37,564 nucleotides of DNA from Rhodoferax sp. (lineage in GTDB: Bacteria > Pseudomonadota > Gammaproteobacteria > Burkholderiales > Burkholderiaceae_C), in NCBI RefSeq assembly GCF_011391645.1, contig NZ_JAABQC010000016.1, positions 1 to 37,564 on the forward strand, in the 5' to 3' direction. Positions within the stretch are counted from its first letter, which is position 1. Each line of letters opens with the position of its first letter. The translations under genes were made by a program, and so were the position numbers. The notes beneath the pieces are model-generated. The model saw only the letters and a list, made by a program, of their open reading frames with translations, did no database searches and was not told the origin of the DNA. Positions 1-8,846 of the stretch are shown piece by piece.

Positions 1-667
1 CGCACAGGTAATTCAGTCCCTTTTCACCGTCAGGTGTCTTGATAAAACGGTTTTTGGGGCACTCGCCCCAGCACAGTTCAAGATAAGCGCAGGTGCGGCA
101 GTATTGCGGCAGGCTGTCGCTCTTGGCGTAGCCGAATTTTTTTTGCTGCTCTGAAAATGCGAGTTCGCCCTCGTGAATGTCGCGGATGTTGCCAAGCTTG
201 TATTCCGGGTACACAAAGTGGTCGCAGCTGTAGAGGTCACCGTTGTATTCAAGGGCCAGCGCCTTGCCACAAATGCGCCCGTTGACGCATTTCTGCGGGC
301 CGCGCCCGAGCAGCTGCGACAGCACGTTTTCGAACTGGTCGACAAACACGCGGCCGAAATCGCGCTGCATCCATTCGTCCCAAACGGTGGTCAGGAAAGT
401 ACCCCAGTCTTCTGGCGCCACCGACCAATCCGCCACCTCAGAATCCGGGTTGCCTGGCGTGGCGGCACTTGAGCCCAGCCTGGGCAGCTTGTCCCAGTCC
501 CAGTGGCCGGGCGCCACCGAGCGAAAATCGCGCTGCTCCATGCCCGGCGTGAACTGGATGATGCGGGGGCGCACCTCGTCGCGCAGAAAGCGGTAAACAT
601 CGAGGGGCCGGCGGGAATTGCTGACAGGCCCAAACGGGACAGCGGGTACGAGAAACCGTTTTTGTTT
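1..667 (-). pseudogene. Anaerobic sulfatase-maturase (radical SAM/SPASM) C-terminal remnant
   Basis: The minus strand reads open from a TAA at 668-670 to the left edge. From about 615 leftward it encodes the C-terminal half of an anaerobic sulfatase-maturating enzyme of the AslB/AnSME type: a PLDVYRFLRDE segment, then a SPASM domain with CVNGRICGKALALEYNGDLY, a CDHF motif, CRTCAYLELCWGECPKNRF and a last Cys at the edge. These cysteines match ligands of the two auxiliary [4Fe-4S] clusters. The radical-SAM core with its CxxxCxxC motif is missing. Between the TAA and the conserved part there is no in-frame ATG, GTG or TTG, and no N-terminal half is seen in any frame up to groEL. The first 15-20 residues after the TAA look unrelated to the family. 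I read it as a 5'-truncated relic; its true 3' end is outside the window. No sulfatase gene is present here. Confidence 0.75.
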
Positions 668-965
668 TTAGTGCGGAATTATTGCACTGTCGCGCGGCAT
701 TTGAACAGTCTGAAGGGCTCTATTTGCCAACCTGCGTGGCAGGTCTACCGTGCCCGAAGCCCATTGACTGGGTCCACACGGCGGCGGCCTGATGTTGCCG
801 CCCTTTGGCTGAATAAGTCATCAACATCGAAAGGCAGAAGCCATGGTTGAGACATGCATATGGGGGCTGCTGGAGCCCCCATATGCATGTGGTCGCGTTG
901 CCGTGATTGGTGCGAACTGCACCAAGAGGCAACGCGACCGCGGTGTCGCTTAACTCTGAAGCGTG
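661..965. other. Gene-poor stretch between maturase relic and groEL
   Basis: About 300 bp without a gene I can support. Short open frames on both strands resemble no family. The right half holds two abutting hairpins (852-890 and 891-939), annotated separately. The left part (about 670-845) may be the scar of the event that removed the 5' half of the maturase gene, but no transposase remnant or target duplication is visible. Confidence 0.5.
852..939 (-). terminator. Two abutting hairpins downstream of groEL
   Basis: Two perfect inverted repeats follow groEL back to back. The first reached by groESL transcripts has 12-bp arms at 891-902 and 928-939 with an inner 7-bp stem (907-913/919-925). 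The second has 17-bp arms at 852-868 and 874-890 around a 5-nt loop. They touch at 890/891 with no spacer. Neither is followed by a clear T-run on the minus strand, so they are not textbook intrinsic terminators. They may stabilise the 3' end of the groESL mRNA, terminate with a factor, or have another origin. Confidence 0.5.
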
Positions 966-2633
<1,668 letters not shown>

Positions 2634-2645
2634 TCAGTTAATTAA

Positions 2646-2936
2646 TTACTTTTCAACGACTGCGAACAGATCGTCTTCTTTCATGACCAACAGCTCATCG
2701 CCATCGACCTTGACGGTCTGGCCGCTGTACTTGCCAAACAACACGCGGTCGCCAACTTTGACAGCCATGGGGCTGATTTCACCCTTGTCGTTTTTCTTGC
2801 CTGGGCCCACCGCCAGCACTTCGCCTTGATCAGGCTTTTCAGCAGCGCTGTCAGGGATCACGATGCCGGAGGCAGTTTTGGTTTCGTTTTCAACGCGTTT
2901 GACAATCACGCGGTCGTGCAGGGGACGAAGTTTCAT
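2646..2936 (-). CDS. groES: Co-chaperonin GroES (Hsp10)
   Basis: A 96-residue GroES that caps the GroEL cavity. The start is the ATG at 2936 ([16 protein letters not shown]), preceded by an AGGAG Shine-Dalgarno sequence. The frame stays open about 40 codons further upstream, but that extension is not part of the family. The mobile-loop region ([21 protein letters not shown]) and the C-terminal DDLFAVVEK are intact. First gene of the groES-groEL operon, and preceded by a HrcA-type operator. Confidence 0.98.
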   Translation of the reverse strand: MKLRPLHDRVIVKRVENETKTASGIVIPDSAAEKPDQGEVLAVGPGKKNDKGEISPMAVKVGDRVLFGKYSGQTVKVDGDELLVMKEDDLFAVVEK

Positions 2937-3039
2937 GGGGACTCCTATTAGGTTTGAAACAAGGGGTTTAACAACACAGGCCACACACCGGGTGGTGAGC
3001 AGCCCTGTAACTTTTAGAGCGGGTGCACAACCAAAGCTG

Positions 3040-3066
3040 TTAGCACTCAACTCCAACGAGTGCTAA
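3040..3066. promoter_or_regulatory. CIRCE operator (HrcA binding site)
   Basis: TTAGCACTC at 3040-3048 and GAGTGCTAA at 3058-3066, separated by exactly 9 nt, form a perfect match to the CIRCE consensus bound by the heat-shock repressor HrcA. It sits upstream of groES and overlaps the inferred transcription start. hrcA itself is not in this window. Confidence 0.97.
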
Positions 3067-3093
3067 TGATAAGGGTGTTTGGCGCGTTTTCAA
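3059..3093 (-). promoter_or_regulatory. groESL promoter, sigma-70/sigma-32-like
   Basis: On the minus strand TTGAAA (3093-3088) and TATCAT (3071-3066) are 16 bp apart, which fits sigma-70. The same bases read CTTGAAA and CCCTTATCAT, which also resembles a sigma-32 heat-shock promoter. The predicted start near 3059 falls inside the CIRCE element, so HrcA binding would block initiation directly. Dual use is inference. Confidence 0.7.
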
Positions 3094-3300
3094 GCCCCAA
3101 GGCGGTCGCTGACCTTACTTTTTGCTGGTTATGCCCCGATTTTCCCTGCCATGGATGTGCAAAATAGCCATGAAGGCCCTGTATTTCTGCCGTTGACGCA
3201 GGCCAGTAACGCGTGTGTTGGCGCACAGACGCGCTGTATGCGGTATTCCATCATGCGCGGTGTTTGCCCATTTTTTCAACATTTACCCAAGGAATTCACC

Positions 3301-3717
3301 ATGACCACCACGCCAACCCGCCGTCGCTTCATCGAAATTGTGCCTTTTGCCGGTGTCGCATTGCTTGCCGCTTGCTCGCCCAAGGTCGATCCACCAGCCG
3401 CCGTGGCCGATACGCCGGCAGCGCCAGCGGCAATGCCGGCACCCGCGCCGCCCGTGGTGCAAGAGTCTGCACCGCCCATGGCCTCTGCCATGCCTCTGGT
3501 GGAAGAATCGGCAGCACAGGCCGTGGCACTGGGTTACGTGGCAGACCACACCCGCGCCGACACAGTCAAGTTCAAGTCCTATGTGGCGGGCAATCAGTGC
3601 AGCAACTGCGCCTTGTACCAGGGCCAGGCCGGTGACGCCGAAGGCGCTTGCCCGCTGTTCCCGGGCAAGCATGTGGCCGCTGCGGGCTGGTGCAATTCGT
3701 GGGTGAAAAAGGCCTGA
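3301..3717 (+). CDS. High-potential iron-sulfur protein (HiPIP), putative Tat lipoprotein
   Basis: A 138-residue precursor. The C-terminal third is a HiPIP domain with cluster ligands C100, C103, C117 and C131 in the usual spacing and a GWCNSWV end. HiPIPs are periplasmic one-electron carriers with a [4Fe-4S] cluster cycling 3+/2+, typically between the bc1 complex and a reaction centre or terminal oxidase. The N terminus has a TRRRFI twin-arginine motif, a hydrophobic stretch and then LLAAC, a lipobox with Cys25. A Pro/Ala-rich linker of roughly 40-50 residues joins this to the folded domain. Tat export suits a protein that folds around its cluster in the cytoplasm. The ATG at 3301 has an AAGGA ribosome site. 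The frame is open further upstream, but that part has no family resemblance. Monocistronic by appearance. Confidence 0.9.
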   Translation: MTTTPTRRRFIEIVPFAGVALLAACSPKVDPPAAVADTPAAPAAMPAPAPPVVQESAPPMASAMPLVEESAAQAVALGYVADHTRADTVKFKSYVAGNQCSNCALYQGQAGDAEGACPLFPGKHVAAAGWCNSWVKKA

Positions 3718-3823
3718 CCACCCCGGCTATCCTTGCAGCCCGGCTTGTTATTTGATGCGGCGCCAACCCGGGCCGCAATCCTGAGGCACACTTGAGTTCT
3801 TTTTTGACTTCCGGGCCCTGACC

Positions 3824-4300
3824 ATGTTGTATGCCATCCTGAAAACCCTGCATTTGCTAGCCATCATCGTCTGGATTGGTGGCATGGTGTTTGGCCACTT
3901 TTTTCTGCGCCCGGCCGCCGGCATTCTGGAGCCGTCGGTGCGGGTGCGCCTGATGCACAACGTGTTGGGGCGATTTTTTAATGCGGTGCTGGCCGCCATT
4001 GCAATTGCGCTGGCCACCGGGCTGTGGATGATTGGCCGTGTGGCCAAGCAGGTGGTGCAGGCCGGCGCACAGTTCAACATGCCGCTTGAATGGACCCTGA
4101 TGGCCGCATTGGGCATCTTGATGATGCTCATCTTCGGGCACATCCGGTTTGTCTTGTACAAGCGCCTGAGCCGCGCCGCGCAAGCCCTCGACTGGCCCGC
4201 CGGCGGCGCGGCGCTGGCGCAAATCAGCAACTGGGTGCTGGTCAACCTGGTTTTGGGTGTGCTGATCGTGGTGGTGACCCTGATCGGCGTGCCGCGCTAA
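3824..4300 (+). CDS. CopD-family four-helix membrane protein
   Basis: A 158-residue protein with four hydrophobic segments (about 5-25, 50-72, 90-108, 133-153). It belongs to the CopD-like family of small inner-membrane proteins; conserved features visible are the N-terminal LKTLHLLAIIVWIGGMVFGHF with histidines near helix ends and R/H residues in the third helix. Some relatives take part in copper handling or haem binding, but the function of short stand-alone members is not settled. It ends 10 nt before the drug exporter and may be cotranscribed with it. Confidence 0.75.
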   Translation: MLYAILKTLHLLAIIVWIGGMVFGHFFLRPAAGILEPSVRVRLMHNVLGRFFNAVLAAIAIALATGLWMIGRVAKQVVQAGAQFNMPLEWTLMAALGILMMLIFGHIRFVLYKRLSRAAQALDWPAGGAALAQISNWVLVNLVLGVLIVVVTLIGVPR

Positions 4301-4310
4301 AAGTCCTCTG

Positions 4311-5549
4311 ATGAACCCCGACGCGCAACATTTGTGGCGCGCGCCACGCTGGGCGCTGGCGGTGCTGCTGGCCACGCTGGGCATGCTGGGGCCGTTTTCA
4401 ATTGACACCTACATTCCGGCGTTTGCCGGCATTGCCAGCTCGCTGGGTGCCACGCCGTTGCAGATGCAGCAAACGCTGTCTGCCTATTTGTTTGGCTTTG
4501 CCTTCATGAGCCTGTTTCATGGTGCCCTGTCTGACAGCGTTGGGCGCCGGCCCGTGGTGTTGTGGGGGCTGGCCGCGTTCACGCTGGCCTCCATGGGTTG
4601 CGCGCTGTCGCAAAGCATTGGTCAACTGGTGTTTTTCCGGGCGGTGCAGGGCCTCACCACCGGCGCCGGCATTGTGGTGTCGCGCGCGGTGGTGCGCGAC
4701 ATGTTTCCCCCCGCGCAAGCGCAACGGGTCATGAGCCAGATCACCATTTACTTTGGTGTGGCACCCGCCATTGCGCCCATGATTGGCGGCGTGCTGTTTG
4801 CCCAGTTGGGCTGGCACAGCGTGTTCTGGTTTTTGACGGCGGTGGGCGTGCTGCTGTGGGCCGCCAACTACAAGCTGCTGCCTGAAACCCTGCACATCAC
4901 CCAGCGCCAGCCGCTCAAGGTCAGCAATCTCATGCAAGGCTACTGGAAGCTGGGTCTGGACCCGCGCTTTTTGCTGCTGGCACTGGCCAGTGGCATTCCG
5001 TTTAATGGCATGTTTTTGTATGTGCTGTCGGCCCCGGTGTTTTTGGGTGAGCATCTGGCGCTGGCGCCCACACAGTATTTCTGGTTTTTTGTGCTCACCA
5101 TCAGCGGCATCATGGGCGGCGCCCTGGTCAGTGGTCGCATGGCGGGCCGGCTGGCGCCCAAGCAGCAAATCAAATATGGCTTTGCCATCATGCTCAGCGT
5201 TGCGGTGGTGAACCTGCTGGCCAATGCGGTGTTCAAGGCGCATGTGTCATGGGCCATGTTGCCGGTGGCAATATTTTCCTTCGGCTGGGCCATGATGGTG
5301 CCGGTGGTCACGTTGCTGGTGCTCGACCTGCACCCCGACCGGCGCGGCATGGCGTCAAGCCTGCAAGCCTTTATTGGTGCCAGTGCCAACGGCGTGGTGG
5401 CGGGTGTGATTGCGCCGCTGGTGATGCATTCCACGGTGGGGCTGGCGGCCGCGTCGCTGGCCATGCTGTCGGTGGGCCTGCTGGCCTGGCTGTGGCTGCA
5501 CCGGCGCTGGCCCGAAATTGGGCGCTTTATTGAGCACCCGGTGGTGTGA
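4311..5549 (+). CDS. Bcr/CflA-family multidrug exporter (MFS)
   Basis: A 412-residue major facilitator with about 12 hydrophobic segments, the usual length for the family. Visible signatures are FSIDTYIPAFAGIASSLGA after helix 1, the motif-A region GALSDSVGRRPVVLWGL between helices 2 and 3, and RAVQGLTTGAGIVVSRAVVRD in helix 4. Bcr/CflA proteins are proton-driven exporters of drugs such as bicyclomycin and chloramphenicol, and some export sulfonamides or small peptides; the substrate cannot be read from sequence. It follows the CopD-like gene by 10 nt with only a weak ribosome site, consistent with translation from a shared message. Confidence 0.9.
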   Translation: MNPDAQHLWRAPRWALAVLLATLGMLGPFSIDTYIPAFAGIASSLGATPLQMQQTLSAYLFGFAFMSLFHGALSDSVGRRPVVLWGLAAFTLASMGCALSQSIGQLVFFRAVQGLTTGAGIVVSRAVVRDMFPPAQAQRVMSQITIYFGVAPAIAPMIGGVLFAQLGWHSVFWFLTAVGVLLWAANYKLLPETLHITQRQPLKVSNLMQGYWKLGLDPRFLLLALASGIPFNGMFLYVLSAPVFLGEHLALAPTQYFWFFVLTISGIMGGALVSGRMAGRLAPKQQIKYGFAIMLSVAVVNLLANAVFKAHVSWAMLPVAIFSFGWAMMVPVVTLLVLDLHPDRRGMASSLQAFIGASANGVVAGVIAPLVMHSTVGLAAASLAMLSVGLLAWLWLHRRWPEIGRFIEHPVV

Positions 5550-5573
5550 GTGGGGTCTTGCGGCCGGCAACCG

Positions 5574-5870
5574 CTAGAACAGGTCGCTGTGTGTTCCTGT
5601 TCGAATGAGCTTGAGGGAGCCGGCGTTTGCATTGCCCTCCTTGTCGTAAATGAGCAGCCAGTCTGGCTCAATGTGGCATTCACGGACACCATCGTATTCG
5701 CCAGACAGATCGTGGTCACGGTGTTTCTTGCCCAGTGGCCGGTCATTAAGCAGCTCCTTTACGACCGTGCGCATCTTTTCCCAATCGTAGCGGCCAGACC
5801 CCTTGATGCGTTTCTTGTCTGTCTTGAACTGACCGGTTTCTTTGAGCGCTCTGGGCATGCTGTAGCTCAA
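5574..5870 (-). CDS. YafQ-type mRNA interferase toxin
   Basis: A 98-residue RelE-superfamily toxin of the YafQ branch. These enzymes cut mRNA in the ribosomal A site and are neutralised by the DinJ/RelB antitoxin. Key residues of the YafQ active site are present: the histidine in KKHRDHDLSGEY, CHIEPDWLLIYD (His, Asp, Trp) and the final GTHSDLF (His, Phe). The start codon overlaps the antitoxin stop by 4 nt (ATGA), the usual arrangement with antitoxin first. It looks intact and functional. Confidence 0.9.
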   Translation of the reverse strand: MSYSMPRALKETGQFKTDKKRIKGSGRYDWEKMRTVVKELLNDRPLGKKHRDHDLSGEYDGVRECHIEPDWLLIYDKEGNANAGSLKLIRTGTHSDLF

Positions 5871-6100
5871 AAATCGTCAAGAGATACTTCCGTTACCTTG
5901 CCAGCCTTTGCAGCCTTGATGGCCGCCAGTGTTGTAGCGTTGGGACGAGGTACGTCAATGGGAAGGCCGCCTTTTTCGACAACACTTCGCAGGAACAGGC
6001 GAATGGCGGTACTCACGTCCAGGCCTGCAGCACTGAGAACCGCTGCGGCCTCGCGCTTTAGCTCGGGCTCGACCCTGGAGCGAACATCTACGGTCAACAT
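5867..6100 (-). CDS. DinJ/RelB-family antitoxin
   Basis: A 77-residue antitoxin. The N-terminal half has a ribbon-helix-helix pattern (TVDVRSRVEPELKREAAAVL, then GLDVSTAIRLFLRSVV) for dimerisation and operator binding. The C-terminal tail is the toxin-wrapping segment. It starts with ATG after an AAAGGAG ribosome site and overlaps the toxin gene by 4 nt. Autoregulation from the repeats at 6134-6151 is likely but inferred. Confidence 0.9.
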   Translation of the reverse strand: MLTVDVRSRVEPELKREAAAVLSAAGLDVSTAIRLFLRSVVEKGGLPIDVPRPNATTLAAIKAAKAGKVTEVSLDDF

Positions 6101-6127
6101 GGTGGACTCCTTTGCATTACAAGTTAA

Positions 6128-6325
6128 CAGGTATTGTAGCTACGTTGTAGCGCAGCAGCCAGCGGGCAGCCCATTTCTGCACTGACCTCCAGCACTGCCG
6201 TTGAGAAGTTTCGAAAAAGCTTGGCGGGATACGCCGATGCGCATGGCGACTTCTGTCACTGACATCTCAACAGGCAAATATTCGCGCAATGCTTCACCTG
6301 GATGGGGGTTATGCATGGCTATCAT
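6128..6325 (-). pseudogene. HigA-type antitoxin relic, frameshifted
   Basis: From the ATG at 6325 (or 6316) the minus strand encodes MHNPHPGEALREYL followed by the helix-turn-helix MSVTEVAMRIGVSRQAFSKL and LNGSAG, the N-terminal half of a HigA/VapI-type antitoxin (XRE family). Near 6187 the frame slips: one surplus G shifts reading to a stop at 6140-6142. In the neighbouring frame the family continues as VSAEMG and then LQRSYNT, but roughly 20 residues of the usual protein are missing between these two pieces, so there is also an internal deletion. No HigB toxin lies upstream; that side holds the porin terminator. An AAGAGAG ribosome site remains. A shortened DNA-binding peptide could still be made. 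Confidence 0.75.
6134..6151 (-). promoter_or_regulatory. Candidate antitoxin operator (TTGTAGC repeats)
   Basis: TTGTAGC occurs at 6134-6140 and again at 6145-6151, 11 bp apart, about one helical turn. The core GTAGCTAC between them is itself palindromic. On the minus strand a TACAAT that could serve as a -10 hexamer overlaps the left copy, about 30-40 bp upstream of the antitoxin start. This layout suits autorepression by a ribbon-helix-helix antitoxin. No experimental site is known to me. Confidence 0.4.
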
Positions 6326-6365
6326 GGTAAAAATCTCTCTTGGTGGGAAGTCAATACCAGGCATT

Positions 6366-6401
6366 AAAAAAACCCCGCCAGGTTGCCCGGGCGGGGTTTT
6401 T
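6366..6401. terminator. Intrinsic terminator of porin 1 (bidirectional)
   Basis: A 12-bp perfect stem (6368-6379 with 6390-6401) with a GC-rich core, 10-nt loop, and A-run/T-run flanks. On the minus strand it ends in seven T residues, about 40 nt past the porin stop codon. It could also terminate rightward transcription. Confidence 0.9.
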
Positions 6402-6440
6402 GAGGTTTTAACCCGTCAGCTGACTTGCGTCAGCGTCAGA

Positions 6441-7475
6441 TCAGAACAGGTGGCGAACGCCCATGGCGATGTTCGACTCAGTCTTTTCGCTGATCTTTCC
6501 GATGGTGCCTGATTCAACTTCGGAAGTTGCATAGCCAGCATACAAAGTGGTGCGCTTGGACAGGTTGTAACGACCCACCAATGACCAGCCCTGGCCGTCC
6601 AGATCAGCCAAGCCAGTGCCCGAACTGCTCGAGCTTGCATAACCCAAGGCGATGTCGGCACTGGCGCCCAAAGGTGCGCTCACGCCGACTTGCCATTCGT
6701 CGTCTTCACGCGTGTCGTTCTCGGCCATGTTGTAGCTACCGGTCAACTTGGCCATACCGAAGTCATAGGAAGCGCCGAACAAAAGGTACTTGTTTTCGTC
6801 TTGGTTGACGAGCAGGTTAGTCTGTGCAAGCTTTTCGACTTGGTAAGCGACACCGACCAGCAGCGGACCGGCTGCATACTTGGCATGCAAACTGAAGTTG
6901 TCGGTCGCATCACCCAAGTTTGTACCCAAGTTGTCGTTTTCGCCAAAACCATAGGCGACGGCACCGCTGAAGCCGCTGTAGTTGGCCGAATCCCAGCGAA
7001 CAGAGTTGGCGACACGGTTGCTGTAGTCTTTGACGCCTGTAGTCCAAACCGCACCGGTCTTGGCGAAGTTGCTATCATGAACGTTGTTGGTTGCAGCGCG
7101 CAATGCGTCATAAGCGGTGTACTGGCGGCCCAGGTTCACGGCGCCAAAGCCACCGGACAAACCCACGGTTGCCAGGCGTTCGAACAAGGTGGCAGATGCA
7201 GTACCGGTATCAACGCCAAACTGGCTTTGCAGGTCGAAGTTGGCTTTCAAGCCGCCGCCGAGGTCTTCAGAGCCTTTCAGGCCCCAGTAAGTTGTGTTCA
7301 ACATGCTGGAGTCGATCTTGGTTTGGTCGTTTGAAGCCACTGGCGCAAATCCTGTGGTTTCTACTTCGGTGAAGTTGAAGCCAACGTCAAGACGGCCATA
7401 CAAAGTCACAGAAGATTGGGCCATCGCGGCACCGGTGGAGGCCAGAACGGCCAAAGCGATCAGGGATTTTTTCAT
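6441..7475 (-). CDS. Outer-membrane porin (porin 1)
   Basis: A 344-residue Gram-negative porin of the Burkholderia/Comamonas type (16-strand trimeric beta-barrel for passive diffusion). A 20-residue signal peptide ends at AMA with mature start QSSVTLYGRLDVG. The chain has the typical WGLKGSEDLGGGLKANFDLQ strand pair, the L3/eyelet region LGRQYTAYDALR, and a C-terminal ending MGVRHLF with the terminal aromatic needed for BAM assembly. A GGAGA ribosome site precedes the ATG. It is a tandem paralogue of the next porin, in the same orientation. Confidence 0.95.
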   Translation of the reverse strand: MKKSLIALAVLASTGAAMAQSSVTLYGRLDVGFNFTEVETTGFAPVASNDQTKIDSSMLNTTYWGLKGSEDLGGGLKANFDLQSQFGVDTGTASATLFERLATVGLSGGFGAVNLGRQYTAYDALRAATNNVHDSNFAKTGAVWTTGVKDYSNRVANSVRWDSANYSGFSGAVAYGFGENDNLGTNLGDATDNFSLHAKYAAGPLLVGVAYQVEKLAQTNLLVNQDENKYLLFGASYDFGMAKLTGSYNMAENDTREDDEWQVGVSAPLGASADIALGYASSSSSGTGLADLDGQGWSLVGRYNLSKRTTLYAGYATSEVESGTIGKISEKTESNIAMGVRHLF

Positions 7476-7778
7476 TTCAAATATTCTCCAAGGTTAAACA
7501 TGGGGGCACCGAAATCAACGTGTTTCAGAACCCAGAGCCAACCTCCTGTTTCAGGAAGTTAGGCGTATTGAAACAGAAGCCTCACGGTTTTGCCCCAAAA
7601 GGTTTCCAAAACCGCGCGAATACAGTGCATGCGTTGTGAGTTTGCAACAAATTGATGCAAGCTGGTTGTCGCCGACAGCCCTGAGCTGCAACTTGGCTCA
7701 TTCATAAAAAAAACCCCGCCGGGTTAACCCGGCGGGGTTTTTGATTCGGGTCATTCACTGGCTCACGCCAGCGTCAGA
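7476..7778 (-). other. Intergenic region between porins 1 and 2
   Basis: About 300 bp without a gene. It holds the terminator of porin 2 (7709-7742) and the presumed promoter and leader of porin 1. The leader contains an inverted pair CTGTTTCA (7546-7553) and TGAAACAG (7569-7576), and a second copy of TGTTTCAG at 7521-7528. These could be a leader hairpin or a regulator site; I do not recognise the factor. Confidence 0.5.
7709..7742. terminator. Intrinsic terminator of porin 2 (bidirectional)
   Basis: A 34-bp perfect palindrome: 15-bp arms at 7709-7723 and 7728-7742 around TTAA, with A/T-run ends. It lies 37 nt after the porin 2 stop on the minus strand. The stem core is the same as in the porin 1 terminator. 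Confidence 0.93.
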
Positions 7779-8846
7779 TCAGAAGCGGTGTTGCACGCCA
7801 ACTGCCAGGATTTCGCCAGTGGCATCGGGCTGGCTGTCAACTTCATAAGTGTTGTAGTTGTAACCGCCGTAAAGGAAGGTACGCTTGGACAAGGTGTACG
7901 TGGCGGCAATACCCCAACCTTGGGCATCTTCAGCCAAAATCCCCTTGCCTTGAGACGCGGCATAGCTGGCAGAAATCACCCAAGCCGGGCCAACCGGGAA
8001 GTCAGCACCGATCTGGTATTCATCAGCGTCAACTCCAGTCACGTTTCCGAGGTTTGCAACCGAACCATAAGTTCCCTTGACAGTCGCCATGCCAAAGTCG
8101 TAGGAGCCGCCCACACGCCAGAACTCGGCTGTGTCGTCACCAATAACCGTGTTACCAAAAGAGGTGGTTGCTTCTTGCGCCTGATAACCGAGTTGCAGGG
8201 CCAATGGGCCAGCGCTGTAGGTCATGTTCAAGCTGAGGATGTTGGTATCCTTGACGGTGACATTTGGTACTGGCGTCTGGTATACAGCGTCTTCTCCCAT
8301 GCTGTAGCTGATCGCGCCAGCGAAGCCGCTGAAGCTTGGGGTCGAGTAATAGATGGTGTTGCCAGGATTGCCAAGGTAACCTGTGCTACGGAACACGTTG
8401 TTCATCGGGGCCAGGGCAGAATCAAACACTGCGTTGGAAGCGCCACTCACGTCGTCATAAGCGGTCCAGACTTTGCCGAGCTTGACATCACCAAAGCCAC
8501 CGGAAAAACCGACATACGCTTCGCGGGAGAATGCCTGATTGCCTTGGGAATTGCCAAAAATGTCAGAGGTGCTCTTGGCTGCGCCGGTATCCAGCGCAAA
8601 GCCTTGCTCCAGCTTGAAGATGGCCTTCAAGCCACCACCGAGGTCTTCAGAACCTTTGACGCCCCAGCGCGAAGTGTTGACACCGCCGCTGTCAAGCTTG
8701 GTCTGCGTTACGCTGTTGCCAACGCCGTCGTCAGCTTTAACTGAGCCGAACCAGATGTCAGCCAGGCCGTACAGGGTGACGGAAGATTGTGCAAACGATG
8801 CACCGGAAGCAGCGAGTACTGCCAAAGCAACTAAACTTTTTTTCAT
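7779..8846 (-). CDS. Outer-membrane porin (porin 2)
   Basis: A 355-residue porin of the same family as porin 1. The signal peptide ends SFA with mature start QSSVTLYGLADIW. The strand motif WGVKGSEDLGGGLKAIFKLEQGF, the LGKVWTAYDDV region and the C-terminal VGVQHRF are all in place. An AGGAG ribosome site precedes the ATG. N-terminal and C-terminal regions are strongly alike between the two porins while the loops differ, as expected for paralogues under different selection at the surface. Confidence 0.95.
   Translation of the reverse strand: MKKSLVALAVLAASGASFAQSSVTLYGLADIWFGSVKADDGVGNSVTQTKLDSGGVNTSRWGVKGSEDLGGGLKAIFKLEQGFALDTGAAKSTSDIFGNSQGNQAFSREAYVGFSGGFGDVKLGKVWTAYDDVSGASNAVFDSALAPMNNVFRSTGYLGNPGNTIYYSTPSFSGFAGAISYSMGEDAVYQTPVPNVTVKDTNILSLNMTYSAGPLALQLGYQAQEATTSFGNTVIGDDTAEFWRVGGSYDFGMATVKGTYGSVANLGNVTGVDADEYQIGADFPVGPAWVISASYAASQGKGILAEDAQGWGIAATYTLSKRTFLYGGYNYNTYEVDSQPDATGEILAVGVQHRF

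Noticed and set aside
720..932. A 70-codon minus-strand open frame between groEL and the maturase relic.
   Set aside because: It runs through the two hairpins and shows no family features.
5574..6100. The DinJ/YafQ-type pair as a new toxin-antitoxin system.
   Set aside because: Both proteins fit known families with intact key residues and standard gene order.
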